DNA of 46,591 nt from an uncultured Verrucomicrobia subdivision 3 bacterium (lineage in GTDB: Bacteria > Verrucomicrobiota > Verrucomicrobiia > Limisphaerales > UBA8199): the NCBI GenBank assembly GCA_903913865.1, contig CAIWMU010000059.1:1-46591 (forward strand), written 5' to 3'. Numbering within the stretch: the first letter of the stretch is position 1; every line of letters starts with the position of its first letter. Shown here piece by piece: positions 36,346 through 44,556 of this stretch. A program made the translations under genes and the position numbers. The notes beneath the pieces are model-generated. The model did no database searches. It saw only the letters and a list, made by a program, of their open reading frames with translations, and was not told where the DNA came from.

Positions 36346-37697
36346 GCCTGCCGGAGGGGTTCCACCGGGACGACCGGTTTGCCGGTTCGCAGGCTCTGCG
36401 CAAGTTTGCCCACACTTTGCCGGAAGCCGATGTTCATTGGGTAGAAGAAATTCTTCCACGAAGTCGTCCCCCGAAGCCGCGTGAAAATGGATGGGATGGA
36501 ATAGGCCTTCTCGAAGGTGTTGGCGTAGCCCTCCAGGAGTTCATCCGGGGTGAAGTTTTTCGGGCGATAGACGACATGGTTGGCATCGTAGATGGACCAG
36601 TCACTTGAAAGGATGCGCCCCTCGGCGGCCAGGCGCTTGTGGAGGCGGGTGCCTGGGTATGGTGTGAGTATTGAAAAATAGACCACCTCGATTTTGGCCT
36701 GGAGCACGAACTCCAGGGTCCGTTCGAAGACGCTTTTGTCATCCGTATCAAACCCGAAGACGAACGATCCATCAATGCCGATGCCGTGGTCGTGGATGCG
36801 CCGGACGGCCTCCATGTATTCGGAGGGGTGGTTCACCCGTTTGCCCACTGCCTTCAGGGTTTCCGGGGAGAGGGATTCAAATCCCAGGAACAGCCCCTTG
36901 CAACCACTCTGCTGGCACAGCTTGAGGATTTCGGGATCCTTGGCGATGTTCAGGGAGGTCTGGCCGAACCAGTTCAGTCCGAGATCGCGAATTTTGCCGA
37001 GGAGTTCGCGGGCATAGGTGCGGTTGCTGATTATGTTGTCATCCACGAAAAAGACGCAGTTTTTCAGGGTCAGCAACCCCTTGAACGGGGGCAGGGCCCG
37101 CAATTCGGAAAGCACCTCGGTGTGGGGCCGGTTGCGGTAGCGGCCGCCAAAGGCACTGGTGACGGCGCAGAACTCGCAGTTGATCGGGCATCCCCGGGTT
37201 GTTTCAACGAAATGCACCGGCAGGTATTTCTTGGTCTTGTAGAGGCTCCAGTCGGCATTCGGCAATTCAGCGAGGGGCGGGAGCTTCCCCTCGTGCCGGT
37301 AGATTTGCTGCAGGTTGCCCTGCTCGAAATCGTGCAGCAGCCGGGGCCAGAGGACCTCGGCTTCGGCGATCACCACACTGTCACAATGCTGGAGGGCCTC
37401 CTCCGGCAGGCACGAGACATGCATGCCGCCCATGGCCACGGTGATGCCGCGCTTGCGGTAGTGGTCGGCGATCTCATAGGCGCGCCCCACGGTGGTGGTC
37501 ATCGCCGAGATGCCGACCAGATCAGCATCCAGGTTGAGGTCGAGCTTCTCGACCTTTTCATCGATAAGGGTGACCTCCCAGCCGGGCGGGGTGAGGGCGG
37601 CGACCTTGAGCAGGCCGAGCGCGGGCATCCGGAAAAAGAAACCTCCGCCCATGAGGCTGTTCTGAGACAGGGGCGATATGAGCAGAAGCCGTTTCAT
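36342..37697 (-). CDS. B12-binding-type radical SAM protein
   Basis: 451 residues. The N-terminal ~130 residues form a Rossmann-like B12-binding domain (LLLISPLSQNS..., VGISAMTTTVGRAYEIAD, VAMGGMHVSCLPEEAL); the His of a canonical DxHxxG motif is not obvious. The 4Fe-4S motif is CPINCEFC (about 174-181) inside VETTRGCPINCEFC, followed by a TIM-barrel pattern (VFFVDDNIISN, GLFLGFESLSPETLKAVGK). Members act on fatty chains, hopanoids, tetrapyrroles and polyketides. It is one of three radical SAM genes here; ATGA overlaps join it to both neighbours. Confidence 0.9.
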   Translation of the reverse strand: MKRLLLISPLSQNSLMGGGFFFRMPALGLLKVAALTPPGWEVTLIDEKVEKLDLNLDADLVGISAMTTTVGRAYEIADHYRKRGITVAMGGMHVSCLPEEALQHCDSVVIAEAEVLWPRLLHDFEQGNLQQIYRHEGKLPPLAELPNADWSLYKTKKYLPVHFVETTRGCPINCEFCAVTSAFGGRYRNRPHTEVLSELRALPPFKGLLTLKNCVFFVDDNIISNRTYARELLGKIRDLGLNWFGQTSLNIAKDPEILKLCQQSGCKGLFLGFESLSPETLKAVGKRVNHPSEYMEAVRRIHDHGIGIDGSFVFGFDTDDKSVFERTLEFVLQAKIEVVYFSILTPYPGTRLHKRLAAEGRILSSDWSIYDANHVVYRPKNFTPDELLEGYANTFEKAYSIPSIFTRLRGTTSWKNFFYPMNIGFRQSVGKLAQSLRTGKPVVPVEPLRQA

Positions 37698-39106
37698 GGG
37701 GTTGCAGTTCCGGTGGAGCCCTGGGGCCAGAGCCGTTGGATGGCGGCGAAGTAACTCCAGAGCGGGCCGACGACGCCCCGGCTTCTGAGCCGCGTCACGA
37801 GTTTGAAATATTCAGGGACGGGATCCCCGACGACCCAGTTCGGTGATTTCGACGCGAACCGGCGCAGTTGCTGGAAGATGGACTCACTCTCCAGCCCCGG
37901 GGCGATGTAATATCTGGGGTTGAGCAGGTCGCAATCCGCCGGGATGATCTCCTCCTTGATCGCCCGCAAATAGAGCGGTGTTCCCGGGTAGATGCGCATG
38001 CCGATGGCGGCCATGATGGTGGGGTGGTCCAGCCTGAGAGAATTGGCATAAGTCTGCTCCAGGGTTTCCTCCGTTTCCCCCGGACCGCCCGCGATCAGAA
38101 AATGGCAGCAATCGATGTTCTGCCCCTTTGCCAGTTCCGTGGAGAGGAGAATGTCTTCGAAGGTGAGGTGCTTGTTGTAGTGGCGTAGGACCTCGTCGCA
38201 GAAGCTGTCCGAACCGAACTCGACATGGGTCAGTCCGGCCCGCGCCATCAGGCTCATCAATTCCGGAGTGAGCCCCTGGGGCCGGAGGAAACACCCCCAG
38301 GAAATACCAGCTCCGGCGCGGATGATGGCCTCGCAGGTTTCGCCCACGTGGCGCGGGGATGAATTGAAAACAGAATCGACGATGAACGCGTATTTTGCCC
38401 CGAGCTGCTTCAATTGCTGGAACTCCCGGGCAACGGACTCCGGGGGGCGGTGGCGGTGGCGTTTTCCCTCGATCACCGGATAGGTGCAATAACAGCAGCC
38501 ATGGGCGCAGCCCCGCTGCGTCTGGATGTTCATCACACCTGTCTGGGAGAGGTAGTGGGAGGTGATCGCCTGCGGACGGTCCTCCACCTCCACCTCGAAA
38601 TCCTCAAGAATGCCGGCGGGTTCGACGGTTATGATGGATGTTCCGCGACGGAATACGATGCCCGGGATGGTGTCGTATGAAGTCCGGTTCTCGAGGGCCG
38701 TGATCAGGGCGGGGAGTGAAACCTCTCCTTCGCCAGCGATTCCAAAATCAGCACCGGCCAGCTCCAGCAATTGCTGCGGAAAGAGGCTGAATCCGCTGCC
38801 CCCGATGATGACCGGGCAGGAGGTCTGGCTCTTCAAATTCCTGCAGAGGGTGGCAAAATCGGGGAAGTAGGTCTCCCGTTTGAGCACGGCGACATCATCG
38901 ATATTCCGGAGGGAGACACAGATGAAGTCCGGCTGGAAGGCTGAGACGGCCTCCTCGATCGTGCCGGTGAGGCTCAGGACATCCAGCATCCCGCAGGTAT
39001 GCCCGTGGCGGCGGAGGGCCCCGTGCAGCAGCGTGAGACCGAGGGGATAGACCTGCTCGGGAACCGTGCACCGGTTGGCGCTGATTAAGAGGATGCGGCT
39101 GGCCAT
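37694..39106 (-). CDS. B12-binding-type radical SAM protein (lipid-biosynthesis type)
   Basis: 470 residues. A B12-binding-like N-terminal half (ISANRCTVPEQVYPLGLTLLHGALRR, then FICVSLRNIDD and CPVIIGGSGFSLFP, AGADFGIAGEGE) precedes the radical SAM motif CAHGCCYC (about 198-205) in TQRGCAHGCCYCTYPVIEGK. Later GLTHVEFGSDSFCDEVL and FLIAGGPGETEETL match the barrel. Proteins of this outline, in my memory, carry the label lipid biosynthesis B12-binding/radical SAM protein and sit with ketosynthase and ACP genes. Substrate unknown. Confidence 0.9.
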   Translation of the reverse strand: MASRILLISANRCTVPEQVYPLGLTLLHGALRRHGHTCGMLDVLSLTGTIEEAVSAFQPDFICVSLRNIDDVAVLKRETYFPDFATLCRNLKSQTSCPVIIGGSGFSLFPQQLLELAGADFGIAGEGEVSLPALITALENRTSYDTIPGIVFRRGTSIITVEPAGILEDFEVEVEDRPQAITSHYLSQTGVMNIQTQRGCAHGCCYCTYPVIEGKRHRHRPPESVAREFQQLKQLGAKYAFIVDSVFNSSPRHVGETCEAIIRAGAGISWGCFLRPQGLTPELMSLMARAGLTHVEFGSDSFCDEVLRHYNKHLTFEDILLSTELAKGQNIDCCHFLIAGGPGETEETLEQTYANSLRLDHPTIMAAIGMRIYPGTPLYLRAIKEEIIPADCDLLNPRYYIAPGLESESIFQQLRRFASKSPNWVVGDPVPEYFKLVTRLRSRGVVGPLWSYFAAIQRLWPQGSTGTATP

Positions 39107-39109
39107 GGT

Positions 39110-40138
39110 CTAGGTTGTCAGGGTGGTCTGGCAGCGGTGGTGAGAACCTGCGCCAACCACCGCGTAATGTTCCTCCATGCTGGTGGTTGAGGGCTGGAGC
39201 CCGGCTGCGGAAATGGCGTCGAGCACCCGTTGTTCGGTCATGATCATCCGGTCCCGCCGGTAGAGGACATAGTCCCGTTGGAGTGGCCCGGGAGTGATGT
39301 TGATCGTTGCGAGGTTTGCTCCCGCAAGCAGCCCACGGACATAGGCATCCTTGCGGTCGGTCAGCCCGAGTGCACTGACGGCGGGGATTGCCCAATCCGG
39401 GTTCATCAACCTGAGCAGTGCCATGCAGTTGAGTGTTTGATCCGCATTCCCGGCAGGGGCTGCAGCTAGAGGTGTTTGGTCGCCCGGGATGAACGGGCTG
39501 ACGCTTGCGCCGCGCAGTGGCAGACGGGAGGCGAGTTGGAGCGCATCAACGAGCTGCGAGGCGGTTTGTCCGGGCAATCCAGCGATGAATCCGGAACTGA
39601 CCCTCCAGTTGCTGGAGGCAAGCTGGTGGATGTGTGCCAGCCGCTCCTGGAGGGTGCCGGGGGATTGAAAGCTTGCGTAGGCACCGGCATGGGCCGTCTC
39701 AAATTTCAGGATGTAACCCGCAGCCCCGGCCTCCCGCAGTTCGGAGTAAACCTCGTGCGGCAGGGTGCCGAGGCAGACGCTGATTCCCAAAGTTGTTTCC
39801 CTGCGCAGGGCCCGGATGAGGGGGATTACAATTTCACTCACGGCCCGGGGATCCTCCCCGGATTGGATGTTCACGTCGGTGACACTTTGGGGCCGGTGGT
39901 GGATGAGCAGCTCTGCAATCTGCTCCCAGGAGGCGCGGAATCGGTCCAGGTCCCGGTTGTCCCGGCGCATCCCGCAATAATGGCAGTTTTCCCGGCAAAA
40001 ATTGGAGACTTCCACCACGGCGCGGACGAAGACATTCCCGCCGAAAATTTCACGGGCCACCGCGGCCGCTCTGCCGTGCAGGATGTCCTGTTCGGCACCC
40101 AGCGCGCAGACCTCCTCGATGGTGGGCTCGTGACACAT
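39110..40138 (-). CDS. Radical SAM protein, BioB/HydE/PylB-like
   Basis: 342 residues from ATG at 40138 (a TTG at 40150 also possible). VEVSNFCRENCHYCGMRRDN (about 42-61) has the CxxxCxxC cluster with the FCRENCHYCGxR context shared by HydE, PylB and BioB. KFETAHAGAY, SSGFIAGLPGQT and the closing ITPGPLQRDYVLYRRDRMIMTEQR fit this family. No extra cysteines for a second cluster are conspicuous. First gene of the minus-strand lipid operon; 3 bp before the next gene. Likely performs a radical rearrangement or C-S/C-C chemistry; the real substrate cannot be read from sequence. Confidence 0.85.
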   Translation of the reverse strand: MCHEPTIEEVCALGAEQDILHGRAAAVAREIFGGNVFVRAVVEVSNFCRENCHYCGMRRDNRDLDRFRASWEQIAELLIHHRPQSVTDVNIQSGEDPRAVSEIVIPLIRALRRETTLGISVCLGTLPHEVYSELREAGAAGYILKFETAHAGAYASFQSPGTLQERLAHIHQLASSNWRVSSGFIAGLPGQTASQLVDALQLASRLPLRGASVSPFIPGDQTPLAAAPAGNADQTLNCMALLRLMNPDWAIPAVSALGLTDRKDAYVRGLLAGANLATINITPGPLQRDYVLYRRDRMIMTEQRVLDAISAAGLQPSTTSMEEHYAVVGAGSHHRCQTTLTT

Positions 40139-40270
40139 CAGTGTGGCCAAAGCACACCAGAAACCGGCCTGATTGGCAATTCGAATCCGGGCGCATGGAT
40201 GGTGTCCGGGGAGGGGAGAGTCATCCGCAGATGGGAAGAAGTCTCTTGGCGGACCCGTGTCATGTCTGAG

Positions 40271-40280
40271 GCAAATTTGC
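40271..40280. promoter_or_regulatory. Palindrome in the divergent lipid-cluster promoter region
   Basis: GCAAATTTGC is a perfect 10-bp palindrome in the 176-bp gap between the radical SAM operon and the glycosyltransferase gene. TAGAAT (40303-40308) just before the GTG at 40315 may be the -10 box of the latter. Operator role is a guess. Confidence 0.25.
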
Positions 40281-40314
40281 TTCAGTTTGGGGACCCGGCA
40301 TCTAGAATGAGGTC

Positions 40315-41019
40315 GTGGATTGGAAGAACCAGTGCGTTGCGGTCATCCCCTGCTTCGATGAGGCGGGCAGGGTGGGGGTGACCGTGTCCGGGGCACTCCT
40401 TCAGGTGGCGTCGGTGATCGTTGTGGATGATGGGTCCAGGGATGGCACTTCTGCGGAGGCTGGGGGAGCCGGGGCGAGGGTGGTGCGGCATGACTGCAAC
40501 CGGGGGAAGGGGGCGGCTGTGAGGACCGGGCTGGTGGAGGCACTGCGGGGCGGGTATTCGTGGGCCGTGCTTCTGGATGGGGATGGGCAGCACCGGCCTG
40601 AGGATATTCCGTCCCTGTTCGCGTCTGCAGGATCGACAGGTGCCGATCTGGTGGTGGGGGACAGGTCGGGCGGCTTTGGGGGCATGAGCTGGCTCCGGCG
40701 GTGGGTCAACCGTTGCATGAGCTGGGAGATTTCGAGGGTCACGGGGCAGACCTTGAGCGACACACAGTGCGGACTGCGGTTGATCCGCCTTGAGGCATGG
40801 CGGCAGGTGCCGCTTGAGAGTGAACATTTTGAGATCGAGTCCGAGATGGTGGTGGGTTTTGTGAGGGGCGGCTACCGGGTGCGGTTCGCGCCAATCCAAA
40901 CGGTTCCGCAGAGCAGGGCCAGCCGGATCCATCCAGTTGTGGACACTGTGCGCTGGCTCCGGTGGAGGCTGGCTCTTGAGTCCCGCCCGGAGAGGGGGCG
41001 CGCATGCCCGCAGACCTGA
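40315..41019 (+). CDS. Family 2 glycosyltransferase
   Basis: 234 residues beginning with GTG. VAVIPCFDEAGRV, VVDDGSRDGT (about 35-44), DGDGQHRPEDIP (about 88-99) and DTQCGLRLI (about 150-158) are the GT2 nucleotide-sugar and acceptor motifs of the DPM1-like group. No C-terminal membrane helices, so it probably acts at the cytosolic face of the membrane. It may glycosylate the lipid product or a polyprenyl phosphate. Divergent from the radical SAM genes; 22 bp before the next gene. Confidence 0.88.
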   Translation: MDWKNQCVAVIPCFDEAGRVGVTVSGALLQVASVIVVDDGSRDGTSAEAGGAGARVVRHDCNRGKGAAVRTGLVEALRGGYSWAVLLDGDGQHRPEDIPSLFASAGSTGADLVVGDRSGGFGGMSWLRRWVNRCMSWEISRVTGQTLSDTQCGLRLIRLEAWRQVPLESEHFEIESEMVVGFVRGGYRVRFAPIQTVPQSRASRIHPVVDTVRWLRWRLALESRPERGRACPQT

Positions 41020-41041
41020 TTTTCGAATTGGAAAAACCGGC

Positions 41042-41401
41042 ATGAACAGCAACCAGACAGGCATGAAAGCATTTTGTCGCAGCAACGGGGCGGCCATTCT
41101 CAAGAAAGTGGCATCCCTGGTGGTTGCCGGGGTGTTGCTGGGCTGGGGCTATGAGTGGGCGGCCGGGCGTTTTTATTCCCAGGCGGAACCTGCCGGGTTC
41201 TGGCACGGCACGCTGCATGGGGCACTGATGCCCGCCGCGATGCCGAGCCTTTTGCTGGGTAAGGATGTTCCAATCTTCTCCGTTTTGAATACCGGCAGGG
41301 GTTACAAGCTTGGGTATATCTGCGGCATCAATCTTTGCGGGCTGTTCTTCTTCGGCATGGCATTCCGCCCGACCCGCAAGCCGCCGCAGGGTCAGCCCTA
41401 A
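41042..41401 (+). CDS. Small membrane protein of the lipid cluster
   Basis: 119 residues; start at the ATG at 41042. Two hydrophobic helices are clear (about 18-38 LKKVASLVVAGVLLGWGY, and about 90-108 YICGINLCGLFFFGMAF), with a weaker one at about 55-75 (ALMPAAMPSLLLG). No known motif. Position after the glycosyltransferase suggests a membrane partner of lipid modification or export. The stop overlaps by 4 bp with the tail of the opposite-strand gene. Confidence 0.65.
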   Translation: MNSNQTGMKAFCRSNGAAILKKVASLVVAGVLLGWGYEWAAGRFYSQAEPAGFWHGTLHGALMPAAMPSLLLGKDVPIFSVLNTGRGYKLGYICGINLCGLFFFGMAFRPTRKPPQGQP

Positions 41402-42132
41402 TAGAGGAGACCCCGGTAAACCTCGATCACATCCAGCGGACCGCCTGCCCAATAGTGGTTGGCCGGGAAGTGGAATGTGCGGTTCGCGCGGTCGTAGATC
41501 AATTCCGTGGGGGCTGCCGGCTGGTTTGGATCGTATGCCGTGAAGCGCACTCCCGAGGATGTCTCCTCCCGCCCGAACAGGGTGATTCCATGATTGATCG
41601 TCAACTGGGGAAAGCGGACTAGATGCACGATGGGGTCGATCCGGTTGGGGGGTGCCAGCGTGAGCTTTTGGGCGGTGCATTCCTGATGCCGCCTGGAGAT
41701 GGGGAACACCATGCGCCAGTGGCTGCGGAGGCAGTAGGACTGCCACGCCCCGCCGCATGCGGCCTTGAGCAGGCCGGGCCGGGTGCCGCTGAACTCCCGC
41801 AGGGAGTGGTGGCCGGGGATCACAATCCGGTCCGGGTCACGGCTCGGGAATCTGGGGGAACGCCGCACCACCCGGCGGATCAACCGGAGGGTTTCCGCAT
41901 CATTCAATCGAGGGAGGGAGGGATCAAAGCGGGTATGATAAAAGAACTGTCTTGCCGAGCGGACCATCACGAAACAGCGGTGTGAATAGGTCGGGGGCGG
42001 GTCGCTGCGGGTCGTGGCCATCCGACCGGTGGCGGGATCCATCCGGTAGTGCCAGACCAGCTCGTTGGCGAAGGCGAATGTGTCCCGCTCGAACAAAAAG
42101 CCCCCGGCGGAATGATTGTCCGAGAAAGTCAT
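41398..42132 (-). CDS. Uncharacterised protein embedded in the lipid cluster
   Basis: 244 residues from ATG at 42132. Soluble, Arg/His/Pro-rich, no membrane helix or signal peptide. Stretches such as HRCFVMVRSARQFFYHTRFD (about 51-70), RIVIPGHHSLREFS (about 104-117) and IDPIVHLVRFPQLTINHGITLF (about 176-197) look like conserved cores with several His and one Cys near the first. I do not recognise a family. It is flanked by the small membrane protein and, divergently, by the acyl ligase only 39 bp away, so shared regulation is likely. Confidence 0.65.
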   Translation of the reverse strand: MTFSDNHSAGGFLFERDTFAFANELVWHYRMDPATGRMATTRSDPPPTYSHRCFVMVRSARQFFYHTRFDPSLPRLNDAETLRLIRRVVRRSPRFPSRDPDRIVIPGHHSLREFSGTRPGLLKAACGGAWQSYCLRSHWRMVFPISRRHQECTAQKLTLAPPNRIDPIVHLVRFPQLTINHGITLFGREETSSGVRFTAYDPNQPAAPTELIYDRANRTFHFPANHYWAGGPLDVIEVYRGLLY

Positions 42133-42171
42133 GCTTGCGGAGTAGTATGTGCATCGTTTACGAAGGAGTAA

Positions 42172-43437
42172 ATGCTTTACGATGCGTGGCTGGCGGTGGT
42201 GCGGGAACGCGGGGTGGAGACCGCCCTGTGGGAGGTGGAATCCGGCCGCCGCTGGAGCTTTGCAGACTTGTGCAGGGTGGCGGAGGCGGAAGCCATCCCG
42301 GGGACCGGCATGGTTCATCCGCAGGGCCATTCCGCCCGGTTTGTGGTGGAGGTGCTGCGCGGGTGGCGTTCCGGCAGGGTGGTCTGCCCCCTGGAACCGG
42401 GTCAACAACCTCCCGCAGTTCCCGGGCCCCCGGGCTCATGCAGGCACATCAAGATGACATCCGCCACGACAGGCAGTCCCAAGGTGATCGCCTTCAGGGA
42501 GAGTCAGCTTGCGGCGGATGCGGAGAATATTGTGGCCACCATGGGGCTGCGGCCCGACTGGCCAAACCTTGGCGCCATCTCGATGGCCCATTCCTACGGC
42601 TTTTCAAACCTGGTCCTCCCGCTGCTGCTGCACGGCATTACATTGATCATCGCCGCATCACCCCTGCCCGAGATGCTCAAAGTCGCCGCAGCCGGACATC
42701 CCCATCTGACACTTGCCGGAGTTCCTGCTCTTTGGCGGGCCTGGCTGGCGGCGGGAGTCATACCCGGGACGGTGCGTTTGGCCATCTCCGCCGGTGCGCC
42801 GCTGGGGATCGGGCTGGAGCGTACCATCCATGAAAAGACCGGGTTGAAGGTTCACAATTTTTATGGATGCTCCGAGTGCGGGGGGATCGCCTACGATGCC
42901 ACGCCAATGCCCCGGGAGCGGGAGGAGCATGTGGGGCAGGCGATGCGGAACGTGCGACTGGAAACCGGCCCGGAAGGGTGTCTTTCAGTCATCAGCCGGG
43001 CGGCCGGGGAATGCTACTGGCCGGACCTCAGTCCCGCTCTTGGCGACGGGCGCTTTGTGAGCGCGGATCTGGCGGAGATCATCGGGGGGGAGGTTCATCT
43101 GCGGGGGCGGCTGGGGGAGCAGATCAATGTGGCGGGGCGGAAGGTTTCGCCCGAGGTGGTTGAGGCGGCCATCAGGTCCCATCCGGAGGTTCGGGAGTGT
43201 GTGGTTTTTGGCGTTCCCAGTGGATCGGAGGACCGGGTGGATCAGATTGTCGCCTGTGTGGCGGGAGTGGCAGGGAGCGGGGTCGCGGATTTGAGGCGGC
43301 ACCTGCTCGACCTCCTTCCGGCCTGGCAGGTGCCAAGGGATTTCTGGATTGTTGACTCTTTGGCCGCAAACGGCCGTGGCAAACTGTCCCGCCCGGAATG
43401 GAGGCGGAACTATCTGAGCCGGAGCGGCGGGGTATGA
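42172..43437 (+). CDS. AMP-dependent acyl/aryl ligase (ANL superfamily)
   Basis: 421 residues; AAGGAG (42163-42168) before the ATG at 42172. Core motif KMTSATTGSPKVIAF (about 98-112, usual TSGTTGxPK), NFYGCSECGGIAYD (about 229-242), an HLRGRLGEQINVAGRKVSPEVVE block (about 310-332) and the catalytic Lys in NGRGKLSRPEW (about 403-413). It activates a carboxylic acid as adenylate and transfers it to CoA or, more likely here, to an ACP as starter unit. It is shorter than common acyl-CoA synthetases (500+), mainly at the N-terminus. Probable priming enzyme of the cluster. Confidence 0.88.
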   Translation: MLYDAWLAVVRERGVETALWEVESGRRWSFADLCRVAEAEAIPGTGMVHPQGHSARFVVEVLRGWRSGRVVCPLEPGQQPPAVPGPPGSCRHIKMTSATTGSPKVIAFRESQLAADAENIVATMGLRPDWPNLGAISMAHSYGFSNLVLPLLLHGITLIIAASPLPEMLKVAAAGHPHLTLAGVPALWRAWLAAGVIPGTVRLAISAGAPLGIGLERTIHEKTGLKVHNFYGCSECGGIAYDATPMPREREEHVGQAMRNVRLETGPEGCLSVISRAAGECYWPDLSPALGDGRFVSADLAEIIGGEVHLRGRLGEQINVAGRKVSPEVVEAAIRSHPEVRECVVFGVPSGSEDRVDQIVACVAGVAGSGVADLRRHLLDLLPAWQVPRDFWIVDSLAANGRGKLSRPEWRRNYLSRSGGV

Positions 43438-43460
43438 AGGCTTGGGAAACGGGGACTTTT

Positions 43461-43486
43461 ACAGAAGCGAACAAAGGGAACGAAGG
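43461..43486. repeat. One-armed copy of the ACAGAAGC...GAACGAAG repeat
   Basis: ACAGAAGCGAACAAAGGGAACGAAGG resembles 25055-25080 (four differences over the first 25 bases) and, like that copy, sits between convergent genes. The second arm is missing here. Confidence 0.55.
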
Positions 43487-43493
43487 ATGGAGC

Positions 43494-43790
43494 CTAGTCG
43501 AACTCAGGAGGGCCGCAGAAAAACACGACAGTGGTGCAAGCCAGGGGAATGAAGCCCAGCACCCTCATTGGCCATGGCAGCTGTCTGAACGTGTTGAAAG
43601 TGATGCGTGCATCTGCGATCGCGGCAATCACTGCGGGGATGAAACAGATCGCAACGAGGAGGATGTGCAGGCCCATGGTTCCGGGGCCGCGCGGCCACCG
43701 GCTCCATACCGCCGCAAGATAGGCCATGAAGAGGATGAGCCAGGCGAAGAACCAGCGTTGGACCAGGTGTTCCGGTGGCGTTTTATTCAT
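43494..43790 (-). CDS. Small three-helix membrane protein
   Basis: 98 residues from ATG at 43790, which has AGGA 5 nt upstream. Three hydrophobic helices (about 12-27, 37-58, 73-92). No motif recognised. Converges with the acyl ligase gene. Longer readings of the frame upstream lose hydrophobic pattern and a ribosome site, so they were not used. Confidence 0.6.
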   Translation of the reverse strand: MNKTPPEHLVQRWFFAWLILFMAYLAAVWSRWPRGPGTMGLHILLVAICFIPAVIAAIADARITFNTFRQLPWPMRVLGFIPLACTTVVFFCGPPEFD

Positions 43791-43980
43791 GGGATTCCTG
43801 TTTCGGGAGAGGGTGTGGGGATCCTTTGGCCGAACTCCCGGAGTTCCATTGCGGATCTCCGGCGCCCTGATGTGTTTGATCCTGCGTTCATGGAGGCACT
43901 TTACCGCATAGGTGAGCTGTTGGTGTAATCGATAAAAAGGGCGGAAGCATTCATGCGGTCGATGATCTCTGAGCGCAGGA

Positions 43981-44454
43981 TCACGCTTCGGGAGGAGAGG
44001 AGGGGCCCACACCTGTCGCAGGAGCCGGTTTTGCATTCGCCGCTTGCGGCGCCCCGGGTAGTGCGAACCACAGGGCACCGTTGATCATCAGATAGACAAG
44101 CGCTGCGATGGAACTGACCAGCAGGGCACCGAACTGATCCTTATGAATTCTGACTGGTGCGGTGATGATCACAGAGATCAGGGCACCCCCGGCGAAAAAA
44201 ATTGAGGGGATGAAGAGGATGGCCCAACCGAGCAGAGTCGGGTAGATAATCTGGATCGCCACAGCGAGGATCGGGATAAGGACCGGCCACAACTCAGTGG
44301 CCCGAACATTGAACGAGAGATTGCCCGCCATCCAGATCAACGGGGGAAGCCAGACCAGCAGCCAGGGGATGTAGGCCCACGACCCGCGCCGGATGCGCCG
44401 TTTGATAGCCCCTCGCGCCCACCGCATTGATGTGCTTAGGAAAGCGTTATTCAT
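43981..44454 (-). CDS. Membrane protein of unknown function
   Basis: 157 residues. A basic N-terminus (MRWARGAIKRRIRRGS) precedes about four hydrophobic helices (about 27-47, 55-75, 76-98, 108-132) and a Pro/Ala-rich tail. No recognisable family. Same orientation as the small membrane protein at 43494-43790 and the hydrolase upstream, but gaps of 190 and 102 bp mean co-transcription is unsure. Confidence 0.6.
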   Translation of the reverse strand: MNNAFLSTSMRWARGAIKRRIRRGSWAYIPWLLVWLPPLIWMAGNLSFNVRATELWPVLIPILAVAIQIIYPTLLGWAILFIPSIFFAGGALISVIITAPVRIHKDQFGALLVSSIAALVYLMINGALWFALPGAPQAANAKPAPATGVGPSSPPEA

Positions 44455-44556
44455 TCGGTTGGTGTTGTTGAATTGCTGGCCTGGAGGGATCGTTTATGAG
44501 TCCATGACAGGTGAAATTCAGGTGGCAGGGTCCTTTGGATGGGAGGATTCCCCACA

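Noticed and set aside
40178-40200. TTCGAATCC string resembling a tRNA T-loop
   Set aside because: The flanking bases do not form the T stem and no anticodon arm lies nearby.
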